A stretch of DNA of 64,000 nt, from NCBI RefSeq assembly GCF_025153475.1, contig NZ_JANZXA010000010.1, forward strand, positions 124,001 through 188,000, in the 5' to 3' direction. The notes under the pieces were generated by a model, which saw nothing but the letters and a program-made list of their open reading frames with translations, searched no databases and was not told where the DNA came from. The stretch comes from Novosphingobium mangrovisedimenti. Lineage in GTDB: Bacteria > Pseudomonadota > Alphaproteobacteria > Sphingomonadales > Sphingomonadaceae. Shown here piece after piece: positions 33,862 to 42,240 of this stretch. Numbering within the stretch: the first letter of the stretch is position 1; the number at the start of each line of letters is the position of its first letter. The translations under genes were made by a program, and so were the position numbers.

Positions 33862-35639
33862 AGCTCGGCTCCTTCCTGCAGCGGACGCACCGTCACGATC
33901 TGAAACATGCCCTGGTGCATGTGGTAGAAGAGGTGGCAGTGGAATGCCCAGTCACCCGGGGCATCGGCCGTCAGGTCAAAGGTCGCGCTGCCCCCCGGCT
34001 GAACATTGACCGTGTGCTTGCGCGGCTGATGATCGCCCGGCGCGCCGTTCACCAGCTCGAAGAAGTGGCCGTGCAAATGGATGGGATGGACCATCATCGT
34101 GTCATTGACGAGACGCACACGCACCCGTTCGTTGAAGGCAAAGCGTATAGGCTTGTCGGTAACGGCGTCGAACTTCTGGCCGTCGAAGGACCACATGTAG
34201 CGTTCCATGTTACCGGTCAGGTGGATTTCCTTGAGCCGCGTGGGCTTGCGCGGATCGGGATTGGGGCTGGCGGCGACAAGCTGCTTGTAGGTCAGGACCC
34301 GGTGATCGACATGATCGAGGCCGAGACCGGGAAAATCCATCCGGTCGACCGGGTTCATCGCCACCATACCGAGCCCCGGACCGACCTTCACGTCAGCAGG
34401 AAGTCGCGAAGTATCGCGCATGTTCATGCCTGACATCTTCATGCCGGAGCCCTTGCCGCCCTTGTCGCCCCCCATGTCCATTCCGGCCATGTCCATGCCG
34501 CTCATGTCCATGCCGGCCATGGCATCTCCGCCCATCGCCATGCCCATATCGGCCATGGTCAGGACCGGCGGCTTGCGCAGCGGTGGAACAGACGCGCGAG
34601 CTCCGGGGCGCGACGACAGCATCGCCACGCCCATGCCGGAGCGATCGATGGACTCGGCGACGAACGCGAACGCTTCTGCGTCCCTGGGCGTGATCAGCAC
34701 ATCGTAGGTCTCTGCAACGCCGATCTGGAATTCATCGGTCTCGACCGGATTCACATTCTGTCCGTCGGCTGCGACCACGGTCATCGGCAGGCCGGGAATG
34801 CGGATGTTGAAGAAGGTCATCGCGCTGCCGTTGATGATCCGCAGGCGTATGCGCTCGCCCGGCGTGAACGGCAGTTCGAGCCCATCCGCCGGGCCATGGC
34901 CGTTGATCAGATAGGTATAGGTCGAGCCGGTAACGTCCGCGATGTCGGTCGGGCTCATGCGCATCTTCGCCCACATCCGCCGCTGCGCGCCGTTCAGCGG
35001 ATAGTCGTCGGTGGCGGTGGTCTGATGGTAATTGAAATAATCGGCCTGGGTCCGGAGCTTTTCCATGATCGTCATGGGCTGCATGGGCGACCAGTCGGAC
35101 AGCATCAGCACATATTCCCGGTCCCAGGTGAAGGGATCGGGCTCAAGCGGATCGATCACGATCGGGCCGTAGTGCCCCATCGGCTCCTGCAGCGTATGGG
35201 CATGCCACCAATAGGTGCCAGCCTGGCGGATCGGGAATTCGTAGCGAAATGTCTCGCCGGGCTTCACCGCCGCCATGGTCACGCCCGGTACGCCGTCCAT
35301 CAGGAACGGCACCAGCATGCCATGCCAGTGGATGGATGTGCCTTCGGAGCTGTCGTTGACGAGGTCGACGACAAGCTTCTGGCCTTCCTTGAGCCGCACC
35401 AGCGGCCCCGGCAGCGTGCCATTAACGGTAACCGCCGGCCCGTGGCGCTTGCCGGTCCGGAAGGCGGCGTCGGCAACGGTCATGGTGAGGTGCTCGCCAG
35501 ACAGCACATCGCTGCCGCGCCGTGCCAGAGTGCCCCCCGCCGCGCCACGTGCCCAGGCCGGCATGGCATGCGCTACGCCGAGCGCTCCCAACGAGGCTGT
35601 GCCCGTGGCCAGAAATTTTCGTCGATTAAGTGTTGGCAT
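33858..35639 (-). CDS. copA: CopA, periplasmic multicopper oxidase for copper resistance
   Basis: The 593-residue protein has a Tat-type signal (NRRKFLATGTASLGALGVAH). The copper-site motifs are in order: HWHGMLVP, WWHAHTLQE, HPIHLHGHFFELV and the C-terminal HCHLFYHMHQGMF. A Met-rich insert (MAMGGDAMAGMDMSGMDMAG) lies about two-thirds along, typical of CopA/PcoA oxidases. It oxidises Cu(I) and binds copper in the periplasm. It lies 56 bp downstream of an ECF sigma gene and overlaps copB. Confidence 0.96.
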   Translation of the reverse strand: MPTLNRRKFLATGTASLGALGVAHAMPAWARGAAGGTLARRGSDVLSGEHLTMTVADAAFRTGKRHGPAVTVNGTLPGPLVRLKEGQKLVVDLVNDSSEGTSIHWHGMLVPFLMDGVPGVTMAAVKPGETFRYEFPIRQAGTYWWHAHTLQEPMGHYGPIVIDPLEPDPFTWDREYVLMLSDWSPMQPMTIMEKLRTQADYFNYHQTTATDDYPLNGAQRRMWAKMRMSPTDIADVTGSTYTYLINGHGPADGLELPFTPGERIRLRIINGSAMTFFNIRIPGLPMTVVAADGQNVNPVETDEFQIGVAETYDVLITPRDAEAFAFVAESIDRSGMGVAMLSSRPGARASVPPLRKPPVLTMADMGMAMGGDAMAGMDMSGMDMAGMDMGGDKGGKGSGMKMSGMNMRDTSRLPADVKVGPGLGMVAMNPVDRMDFPGLGLDHVDHRVLTYKQLVAASPNPDPRKPTRLKEIHLTGNMERYMWSFDGQKFDAVTDKPIRFAFNERVRVRLVNDTMMVHPIHLHGHFFELVNGAPGDHQPRKHTVNVQPGGSATFDLTADAPGDWAFHCHLFYHMHQGMFQIVTVRPLQEGAEL

Positions 35640-35695
35640 AATGAAAACCCGTTGTTGGATGTCAATGGCTGGTACGAGGCAGGACGCACGACCCC

Positions 35696-36256
35696 TCAGA
35701 TTATTTCAAACTTCTCGCGAAGAAAATTTCGTGCGCGGTATATGCGTGTTTCCACCGCCTTTCTGCTGATGCCGAGAATCTTTGCGGCTTCCTCGTGACT
35801 GCGCCCATCGAACACGACCAGGATGAATGGTTCCTTCAGTTTCGGCGGCAGACGCACTATTTCCCGCTGCAAGAATTCGAGGTTTTGACGGATTATCAGC
35901 CGTTCTTCCTGATGGGGGTCGGGATGAGCGATGGAATTCGCGTCATCTTCCGCTTCGAATCTCAGCAGGCGGGAAATACGGCGCCGTCGCATAATATCGC
36001 GACATTTGTTGATTGTGATTGTCGTAAGCCATGGCGCGACCGGTTTTGTTTGGTCGAAACGATACAGCGCCAGCCACGCTGAGGACAACGCATTCTGCAC
36101 GGCATCTTCGGCGTCGGATTTTTCGCCAAGCATTCGCAGGGAAAGACCAAGGAGTCTTGAAGCATGATCTGCGACGAGCCTGTCAAATGCGCTGCGATCA
36201 CCGGCTCTCGCCGCAACGATAAGCCGCCGGTCCTCGCTGTCGCAGTCCTCGAACAC
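35696..36256 (-). CDS. ECF sigma factor, CnrH-like position
   Basis: The 186-residue sigma factor has region 2 (RSAFDRLVADHASRLLGLSL, then EKSDAEDAVQNALSSAWLAL and WLTTITINKCRDIMRRRR) and region 4 (LPPKLKEPFILVVFDGRSHE, then EAAKILGISRKAVETRIYRA). It is the third gene after a CnrY-like anti-sigma and a CnrX-like sensor, the order Y-X-H known from nickel/cobalt resistance. It probably directs transcription of its own operon and of the copAB genes downstream. Cognate promoter boxes were not identified. It starts 6 bp after the sensor gene. Confidence 0.9.
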   Translation of the reverse strand: MFEDCDSEDRRLIVAARAGDRSAFDRLVADHASRLLGLSLRMLGEKSDAEDAVQNALSSAWLALYRFDQTKPVAPWLTTITINKCRDIMRRRRISRLLRFEAEDDANSIAHPDPHQEERLIIRQNLEFLQREIVRLPPKLKEPFILVVFDGRSHEEAAKILGISRKAVETRIYRARNFLREKFEII

Positions 36257-36262
36257 AACCGT

Positions 36263-36706
36263 CTAGCTCTTTGGATCACTGGTGAGAGCCTTGCTTACCT
36301 CGCGGTCGAACGCCTTCTGTTGCGCGGGATCGAGCAGGGCGCGCATATCAAAGACGTGTCGGACGGTCGCCTTCTGGAGATCTCCCATCCGTGCGTGGAC
36401 CTCGTCGATCTCGGCAGCGACCTTGGGGCCGTAGCGCTGCTCCTCGCTCATTGCCTCGGCAAGGCCCGCATTGGCGGAGCGCAATGCAAGTTCGAGTTTA
36501 CGATGCTCTATGGCAAAATTCCGCTCCAGCGCACCGAGGCGGACTTCCTGCGCGGATGTAAGGCGCAACTCCTTGTGCACGAAGTCGTGCATGCCGCGGG
36601 ACGTATCCTCTTGGGCAAGCCAGCGGTTGGTCGCGAATGCACCAAGACTGCCGGCCGCTACCGCCAAAATCAGCAGCAGGACCGCGTAGAAGGGCGTGAC
36701 CTTCAT
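36263..36706 (-). CDS. CnrX-like periplasmic metal sensor (Spy/CpxP-type fold)
   Basis: The 147-residue protein has one N-terminal membrane anchor (FYAVLLLILAVAAGSLGAFA) and an all-helical periplasmic domain. Its His, Glu and Met residues H40, H44, E61, H117 and M121 match the cobalt/nickel site described for CnrX (H42, H46, E63, H119, M123) with one constant offset. CnrX senses periplasmic metal and releases sigma from the CnrY anti-sigma. The flanking genes fit that role. The start overlaps the upstream CnrY-like gene by 4 bp. The neighbouring cargo is copper resistance, so the actual inducer could be copper. Confidence 0.85.
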   Translation of the reverse strand: MKVTPFYAVLLLILAVAAGSLGAFATNRWLAQEDTSRGMHDFVHKELRLTSAQEVRLGALERNFAIEHRKLELALRSANAGLAEAMSEEQRYGPKVAAEIDEVHARMGDLQKATVRHVFDMRALLDPAQQKAFDREVSKALTSDPKS

Positions 36707-36984
36707 GGCGCGATGTGGAGAAGCGCAGAGGGAGCCAGATCGGCCCCGTCCACCAGCGTATAGCCGACAGGATGCGCTGGGCCAGGATATTGCGTTCCCA
36801 TGCCTGCTCCGAGGCCGATCGCAAATATCAGCAGGCCCAATATGGTTCTGCGGCGATGTTCGCGCGCCTCAGTCATTTGCCCGATGCGCTGCCAAAGACT
36901 GTCGTGAAATTCCGGCCCCGCAACCATAACGGGCGCATCGGCCGCAAGCCTTCGCAGGAGCATATCCAGCGCTTCGTCGTCCAT
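36703..36984 (-). CDS. CnrY-like membrane anti-sigma factor
   Basis: The 93-residue protein has a cytoplasmic N-terminus of about 45 residues (LDMLLRRLAADAPVMVAGPE, then FHDSLWQRIGQMTEAREH), one membrane helix (TILGLLIFAIGLGAGMG) and a short periplasmic tail. Size, topology and position ahead of the CnrX- and CnrH-like genes fit an anti-sigma that holds the ECF factor at the membrane. It overlaps the sensor gene by 4 bp. The 187-bp gap to the divergent methyltransferase gene should contain both promoters; I could not assign boxes. Confidence 0.75.
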   Translation of the reverse strand: MDDEALDMLLRRLAADAPVMVAGPEFHDSLWQRIGQMTEAREHRRRTILGLLIFAIGLGAGMGTQYPGPAHPVGYTLVDGADLAPSALLHIAP

Positions 36985-37171
36985 CGTTCGGCCTCCTTAA
37001 TCATGGCTCCGGTTGTCTATACGCAGCGCGGCCCTGCAGCCCTCGAAATATTTTTGAGGGATCATACTTCCGCAGGCGTAAAGGCAATGAATCGAGCCGA
37101 GCCCCTCTCGTTCAGTGCCAACTTGGCGGAGAGATCGTGTTCCACTCCAATCATCGGGGACTCAAGCAGAG

Positions 37172-37876
37172 ATGGAAGCTTCCAACACAGCGGCGAAGGC
37201 GGACCATGGCTACACGCCTCCTCTTGGTCACCACCTTCTGACACCGTTCTATGATCTGGCCATTCGCGTGTGCACGTCGGAATCTGCGTGGCGCGGCGCC
37301 ATCATTCAGCACGCGCGATTGAAGAAGGGGGACAGATTGATCGATGTCGGCTGCGGCACAGGGAGCTTGTTGGCCGAGCTGACGCAGTCTTGCCCAGATG
37401 CCGACATGATCGGCATCGAACCCGACGCCCAGGCTCTGGCTCTTGCGAAAAGGAAGTTTTCAGGCGTCGCCAATGCGCCGCGCTGGCACAATGGCTTTCT
37501 GGACAGCTTGGTGCCGGAAGCAAACTGGCGCGCAGACAAGATCGTCAGCAGCCTTGTCTTCCATCAGGTCCCCTTGGTGAGCAAGAAGTCGCTACTCGAC
37601 CAGATGATTGGCTTCCTTGCGCCGGGAGGTGAGTTGCTCATCGCCGATTATATGCGGCAGGACGGTCGGCTGATGCGCGCTCTGTATCGCAACAGTGTCC
37701 AGCGCCTGGACGGCATTACCGATACGCAGCCGAACGCAGACGGAGCTTTGGAGCAGTTGCTCCTGAGCCGATTTGACGACGCTCAATGCCTGGAACGCTT
37801 CAACACACTCACAGGCACCATTTCGCTCTGGCGCGCAAGGAAGATCCGACAGGACAATGAAAGGACCAGCCGATGA
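37172..37876 (+). CDS. SAM-dependent methyltransferase
   Basis: The 234-residue class I methyltransferase has motif I DVGCGTGSLLAEL (about residue 60), the acidic motif II in MIGIEPDAQALALAK, and ADYMRQDG near motif IV/post-I. It is most like small-molecule methyltransferases of the UbiE/methyltransferase-25 group. The ATG at 37172 is chosen over an upstream in-frame ATG (37115) because homology-like sequence begins around YTPPLGHHLLTPFYD. It overlaps the DUF411 gene by 4 bp. A role in metal or metalloid methylation is possible from the neighbours, but not shown. Confidence 0.8.
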   Translation: MEASNTAAKADHGYTPPLGHHLLTPFYDLAIRVCTSESAWRGAIIQHARLKKGDRLIDVGCGTGSLLAELTQSCPDADMIGIEPDAQALALAKRKFSGVANAPRWHNGFLDSLVPEANWRADKIVSSLVFHQVPLVSKKSLLDQMIGFLAPGGELLIADYMRQDGRLMRALYRNSVQRLDGITDTQPNADGALEQLLLSRFDDAQCLERFNTLTGTISLWRARKIRQDNERTSR

Positions 37877-38340
37877 TTGGCAATTTCTCCAGATCCATAC
37901 GCGGAACGAGTGTATCCGGTCTGCTCATGCTCGGGCTGGCCGCGTGTTCGGCCGGAGCTCAGGCGGCCAGCTACACGATGTATCGCGATCCCCAATGCGG
38001 TTGCTGCGAAAAATGGGCGGCCCACATCCGCTCGGATATGAAAGCGAAGGTTTCGGTTGTGGACACGGCAGACATGACTTCGCTCAAGGACCGCAAGGGC
38101 GTCCCGCAGCAGCTTCGCTCATGTCATAGCATGGTTGTCGATGGCTACGTAATCGAAGGCCATGCGCCGGCGCGCGATATTGCCAGACTGCTCCGCGAAA
38201 AGCCTGCAGGTGTTCGCGGACTTGCCGTTCCCGGCATGCCGCTCGGCTCGCCCGGGATGGAAGTGGGTGGCCGCATCCAGCATTACGCAGTCATCGCCTT
38301 CGGCCCCGGCGGAACGAAGCTCTTTGCCAGCTACCCCTGA
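37873..38340 (+). CDS. DUF411 family periplasmic metal-binding protein
   Basis: The 155-residue exported protein has a leader (cleavage near AQA) and the DUF411 pattern: YTMYRDPQCGCCEKWAAHIR with the CxCC cluster, then QQLRSCHSMVVDGYVIEGHA, and VRGLAVPGMPLGSPGME. The Cys and Met residues are probable copper ligands. Family members are common beside cop genes. It is coupled to the methyltransferase by a 4-bp overlap and is followed after about 270 bp by copC. Confidence 0.9.
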   Translation: MIGNFSRSIRGTSVSGLLMLGLAACSAGAQAASYTMYRDPQCGCCEKWAAHIRSDMKAKVSVVDTADMTSLKDRKGVPQQLRSCHSMVVDGYVIEGHAPARDIARLLREKPAGVRGLAVPGMPLGSPGMEVGGRIQHYAVIAFGPGGTKLFASYP

Positions 38341-38439
38341 AGGCCCTTCAAATATTGCGAAACCGGTGGGGAGTTGGAACTTGCAGGTAAGGTATCGGTC
38401 TTTCCACGCCATCCAACGGATCCTGCGTGCGTCAATCGG

Positions 38440-38459
38440 GCGCATTCGTGCGAATGCGC
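38440..38459. promoter_or_regulatory. 20-bp perfect palindrome upstream of copC
   Basis: The sequence GCGCATTCG-TG-CGAATGCGC forms perfect 9-bp arms around a 2-base centre. It lies about 100 bp after the DUF411 stop and 147 bp before the copC start. The tiny loop favours a protein-binding operator over a terminator, and there is no T-run. The binding protein is unknown. Confidence 0.45.
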
Positions 38460-38606
38460 GGCAGAACCTGTTACCTGTCAATATTCTAATGCCATTTTGT
38501 CGGACAAGGCGGCCTCAAGCCCGCAAACAAAAATTTTTGCCCCTCATGTGAGGGATTACCCCGCGACGCGCGTATCAATCGTCGTTGCCGCCAAATGGAG
38601 TATGCC

Positions 38607-38990
38607 ATGACCCCCGTTCGCACATTGCTCGCCGCTTTTGGCCTCGCTACCGCACTCATCAGCGGAACCGCGGCCCAGGCCCATCCCAAGCTAGTCTCAT
38701 CGACCCCCGCAGCCGATGCGACCGTGGAGAGGCCGGCGAGGATCGAGTTGCGCTTCAACGAAACGCTCGTGAACCAGTTCTCAGGCATCGACCTCGTCAT
38801 GACCGACATGCCGGGTATGAAGATGCCTCCAATGAAGATTGCGGTCGATACCAGCGTGGGCGCCGACGGCAAGACGCTCGTCGCGGTTCCCAAAAGTGCT
38901 CTGCACACGGGCACCTACAAGCTCGACTGGCATGCCGTTACCGCGGACACCCATCGCGTAAATGGCACATTCAACTTCAAGGTGAAGTGA
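38607..38990 (+). CDS. copC: CopC, periplasmic copper-binding protein
   Basis: The 127-residue exported protein (signal ending AQA) begins its mature form with HPKLVSSTPAADATVERPAR, the CopC N-terminus with the copper-binding His. DMPGMKMPPMKI (Met-rich) and the C-terminal DWHAVTADTHRVNGTFNFKV follow. CopC carries copper in the periplasm and hands it to CopD. The ATG at 38607 follows GGAG at 6 bases. An ATG at 38595 would add four residues. copD starts 4 bp downstream. Confidence 0.95.
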   Translation: MTPVRTLLAAFGLATALISGTAAQAHPKLVSSTPAADATVERPARIELRFNETLVNQFSGIDLVMTDMPGMKMPPMKIAVDTSVGADGKTLVAVPKSALHTGTYKLDWHAVTADTHRVNGTFNFKVK

Positions 38991-38994
38991 GCCT

Positions 38995-39930
38995 GTGCCT
39001 GACGTGGCCGCCGTCCTTATCAGGTTCGCGCTTTACATGGACCTGATGCTGCTCTTCGGTTTGCCGCTCTTCGCGCTTTACGGCCTGCGCGGCGTGGAAC
39101 GGTCTCCCGAGGCCGCTCTCACGCTGCGCAGGCTGGTGGGTGGAATTGCCTTCATCGGTCTGCTCTTGTCGGGCCAGGCGATTGTATCGCTCACCGCTTC
39201 GATGAGCGGCGTGGCTCCTGGCGAAGTTGACAGCTCCGCACTGCGCCTGGTGATCGGTGGCACGAGCGTCGGGACGACATGGCTCGTCCGCATCGGCGCG
39301 CTGTTGCTTTTCCTGGTCATAGCCCTGAGCCCGCACGGATTGCGCACGGGCTGGATGTGGCTGCTGTCGCTGTTGGGAGCGGTGGCGCTTTCGAGCGTCG
39401 TCTGGACAGGGCACGGCGCGATGGACGAGGGATGGGTTGGTCTCATTCACCTCGGTGCCGACATTATTCATCTGCTAGCCGCGGGTGTGTGGGTGGCAGC
39501 GCTGCTGGCGCTCACCACGCTGTTATTCCGGCCGCATCGCCGCATGACCCAGGCTCATGTCGAATTCTCGCATCGCGCATTGGCAAGCTTTGCCGTGGTC
39601 GGAACCGTTGTCGTCGCGCTGCTGGTTCTGACGGGCGGCGTGAACAGCTGGCTTCTCGTCGGCCCGGAGCGCTTCGGTTCGCTGCTGGGATCGCTCTACG
39701 GCCAGCTCCTGCTGGTCAAGCTGTTGCTTTTCGGAGTCATGCTGGGACTCGCCGCCGCCAACCGCTTCTATATGACCCCTGTGCTCGAGGCGGCCATCGC
39801 CTGCGGCGATCACATTGGCGCGGTCAACGGGCTGCGCAAGACTCTCCTTACCGAAACCACCTGCGCGATCGTAATCCTCGGCTTGGTAGCATGGCTCGGC
39901 ATGCTCGAGCCGCCGATATCCGGGATGTAG
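38995..39930 (+). CDS. copD: CopD, inner-membrane copper transport protein
   Basis: The 311-residue protein starts at a GTG and has about eight membrane helices (ALYMDLMLLFGLPLFALYGL, LVGGIAFIGLLLSGQAIVSL, HLGADIIHLLAAGVWVAALL). The conserved histidines lie in LIHLGADIIHLLA. CopD-family proteins pair with CopC for copper uptake or homeostasis. It directly follows copC. The length matches PcoD/CopD (about 310). The gene converges with the nuclease-like gene, with 12 bp between stops. Confidence 0.93.
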   Translation: MPDVAAVLIRFALYMDLMLLFGLPLFALYGLRGVERSPEAALTLRRLVGGIAFIGLLLSGQAIVSLTASMSGVAPGEVDSSALRLVIGGTSVGTTWLVRIGALLLFLVIALSPHGLRTGWMWLLSLLGAVALSSVVWTGHGAMDEGWVGLIHLGADIIHLLAAGVWVAALLALTTLLFRPHRRMTQAHVEFSHRALASFAVVGTVVVALLVLTGGVNSWLLVGPERFGSLLGSLYGQLLLVKLLLFGVMLGLAAANRFYMTPVLEAAIACGDHIGAVNGLRKTLLTETTCAIVILGLVAWLGMLEPPISGM

Positions 39931-39942
39931 CCCCGTTCGCCC

Positions 39943-41226
39943 TCAGGGCAACCGATGCGCAATCGCCTTGATGGCCTTGAGGCCGGAGCCAAAGCGGGCG
40001 ATCGCCTCGCGGTGCTGCTCGAGTTCGCCATAAGGGAGATAGGAGATATCGAGGTCGGCGACCCGGCTGAACGCCGGACGGCGTAGTTGGGCGCGGACAT
40101 CGGCCTCGCGCGCGTCCGGCGCGACGAGAAACAGCCCGGCGGAGGCGTGAAGGTCTCCGCCGCTCAGCGCCAGGTCGAGCATGCGGACAATTCCTGAATA
40201 GATCGACGTCGAATGCTCCACTTCGAAAGCCGCGGTGACATTCGCATTGCCCCGTTCGAGCCAGAGGACGTCGATCAGACGGATGGAATCTCCGCCGGAG
40301 GCGGTTGCGACGGCATTGGGTAAATGATCGAGACAGCGTGTCCCAAGCGGCATGCCGTCGTGAAGCCGCCCCCGGTCGTTTGCGGCGATCCAGACATCAT
40401 AGCCCAATGCATGACCAAGATCGCGCAGCCAGGCCTGGATCTCGGTGTGGCTGCGATCACTTTCGTTTTGGGCGATCGTCACCTTGTCGAGCTTTTGCGC
40501 CTGCGCTCGCGCCTCGTCGAGCCGGGCCAGCCAGTCGCCCGCCAGAGCCTGAGCATCGTCGGGAGGCGGCGGCGGATAGCGGCCGTAACCCACATCAAAC
40601 AACAGCCCGCCGATCGCGCCCAGATCGTTCGAAAGCAGATTGCGGTAGCGGTCGTTGAGATCGAGGATGCCGGAGCGCATGGCAAGAAAATGCTCCCAGC
40701 TTCCAAGCTTCACATTGGCGCCGGAGAGCGCATTGTACCCCTTGACGATGGCCGTGTTGAACGGGGGAACCAGCGTCGGGTGCAGAAAGTAGAGCAGATT
40801 GGCCACCGCCGGACCCAGCCCCTTGATCTTCAACCGGTCGATAGCGTGGATGCCTGAGATGATCTCCTCCGCGTTGTCGCAGCAAGAGCAATGATGAAGC
40901 AGCCGCCCGAAGGCGCGCTGGTTGTCCGGATTTTCGTAAATGTCGGGGATCCGGAGCTTTGGCTTCCAGAGGAAGGCGTGATCGGCGCCCTTGAAGATCT
41001 GGCGCTGTTCGGCCACCGAATGCACAACCGTCTCGAGCGAGGATCCGCGGTAGGCGACACCAAAGCGGCCCGCCTCGATCTCTGCAACGACTTGTGCAAT
41101 CCCGCGCCGGATCGAGCGAAAGTTCTTCAAGCGCTCGTCCCAGAGGAACCAGCTCCGGTAAGTTGCTCCCGGATCCTCGCGCCAGCGACCGATCAGTTCG
41201 CGGACCAGATCGCGCCTGGTGTTCAT
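39943..41226 (-). CDS. Helix-hairpin-helix plus PD-(D/E)xK-like nuclease protein
   Basis: The 427-residue protein begins at the ATG at 41226 after GGGGGA. The longer frame upstream is not protein-like. The N-terminal region has an aromatic segment, a Cys cluster (LLHHCSCCDNAEEI, about 109-122) and a helix-hairpin-helix-like element, LKIKGLGPAVANLLYFLHP (132-150), followed by PPFNTAIVKGYNAL, as in DNA-glycosylase-type folds. The C-terminal region (about 258-427) has HTEIQAWLRDLGHALGYDVW, IRLIDVLWLERG and AAFEVEHSTSIYSGIVRMLD. Acidic residues E262, D319, E335 and E337 suggest a PD-(D/E)xK-like active site. There is no methyltransferase or partner gene. A DNA-damage or defence nuclease is inferred. 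Confidence 0.6.
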   Translation of the reverse strand: MNTRRDLVRELIGRWREDPGATYRSWFLWDERLKNFRSIRRGIAQVVAEIEAGRFGVAYRGSSLETVVHSVAEQRQIFKGADHAFLWKPKLRIPDIYENPDNQRAFGRLLHHCSCCDNAEEIISGIHAIDRLKIKGLGPAVANLLYFLHPTLVPPFNTAIVKGYNALSGANVKLGSWEHFLAMRSGILDLNDRYRNLLSNDLGAIGGLLFDVGYGRYPPPPPDDAQALAGDWLARLDEARAQAQKLDKVTIAQNESDRSHTEIQAWLRDLGHALGYDVWIAANDRGRLHDGMPLGTRCLDHLPNAVATASGGDSIRLIDVLWLERGNANVTAAFEVEHSTSIYSGIVRMLDLALSGGDLHASAGLFLVAPDAREADVRAQLRRPAFSRVADLDISYLPYGELEQHREAIARFGSGLKAIKAIAHRLP

Positions 41227-41353
41227 ACAGATGGTCCCCCTTCGACTCGTCGTGCCTACGGCATTATATTTCGACGTAAATCGATCGCGTCCAGTTATTG
41301 GGATCTCAAGTCCCAAGTTGAAGACGGGCGCTGCTTCCGGCTTTTGGAAGGGG

Positions 41354-41992
41354 TCAATGCGTTCCCTCATGATGCGAATCGGGGTGAGCATCGTCGTGCG
41401 GCTTTTTTGGCGTCCCCTCCATTTCGTTCATCATCATCGCATCATGGTCCTGCGGTGCGCTTTTTATCACCGCTTGATATTGAGCGGGTGAAAGCTTCGG
41501 GAGTTGCTGGACGAAGGCGACCATGTCCCAGATGAGCTTGTCGTCATGGGTTTTGCCCCATGCGGGCATCGCGGTCAGCTTGACACCATGCTTGATGATC
41601 CAGAATTCCTGTGCCGGCGTATGGTCCGATACTCGGGCGAGTTCCGGCGCCTGTGGGTAGAGGCCCTGACTGATTTCGGTCTTCTCCATACCCGGCGCCA
41701 GATGACAGCCGCTGCACATCTCTGTGTAGAGGCCCGCGCCTGCGGAGACGCGCTTTGGATCGGCCAGATCCCTGGGCACGGCGATCGACCGCGCGCGGGT
41801 GGCAATCGACTGGTCGCGAAGATTCTCGATGAGCCAATAGGTGAAGCGATAATGGGGCGCGTCGGCAGCGATGTTGTACACACCGAGATAGATTGCGATG
41901 CCACCCAGTCCGGAAAGGATCAGAAGGGTCAAGATGATGAAGGTCGTGCTCGGCAAATGGTGCCGCAAGTCGATGTTTCGCAAACCAGCCAT
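41354..41992 (-). CDS. Membrane-anchored cytochrome c
   Basis: The 212-residue protein has an N-terminal membrane anchor (TTFIILTLLILSGLGGIAIYL) and a mono-haem cytochrome c domain with C93-S-G-C96-H97 and a candidate axial Met in VKLTAMPAWG. The tail is Met/His-rich (HDAMMMNEMEG, then HDDAHPDSHHEGTH), which could bind metal. It would carry electrons on the periplasmic side of the inner membrane. It stands alone, 127 bp upstream of the nuclease-like gene on the same strand. The start is secure from the anchor. Confidence 0.9.
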   Translation of the reverse strand: MAGLRNIDLRHHLPSTTFIILTLLILSGLGGIAIYLGVYNIAADAPHYRFTYWLIENLRDQSIATRARSIAVPRDLADPKRVSAGAGLYTEMCSGCHLAPGMEKTEISQGLYPQAPELARVSDHTPAQEFWIIKHGVKLTAMPAWGKTHDDKLIWDMVAFVQQLPKLSPAQYQAVIKSAPQDHDAMMMNEMEGTPKKPHDDAHPDSHHEGTH

Positions 41993-42240
41993 TGGCTATC
42001 TCCCGTGACAGCGCCCGGATTGGGCGTCAAATGAGAGGCACTGCTTGCCGCGCCTACTTTGAACGTGATACGCGCGCCGGTGCAAAATCCCTCAAAAGGC
42101 AGGCGCTTTTTTTCGAAACCGGGGTCCGGTGGGTTCCGGTCGGCCTGTAACCACAGGGTTTGTCGCGCGTCCGAGTAGATGGAGACGGTCGCGCATCGCT
42201 TTTGGCTGTCTTTCGCTACCTAATCGGGCAAGAGGGCCAT

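Noticed and set aside
34430..34560. Repetitive GGCCATGTCCATGCC-type units considered as a DNA repeat element
   Set aside because: They encode the Met-rich copper-binding insert of CopA and need no separate explanation.
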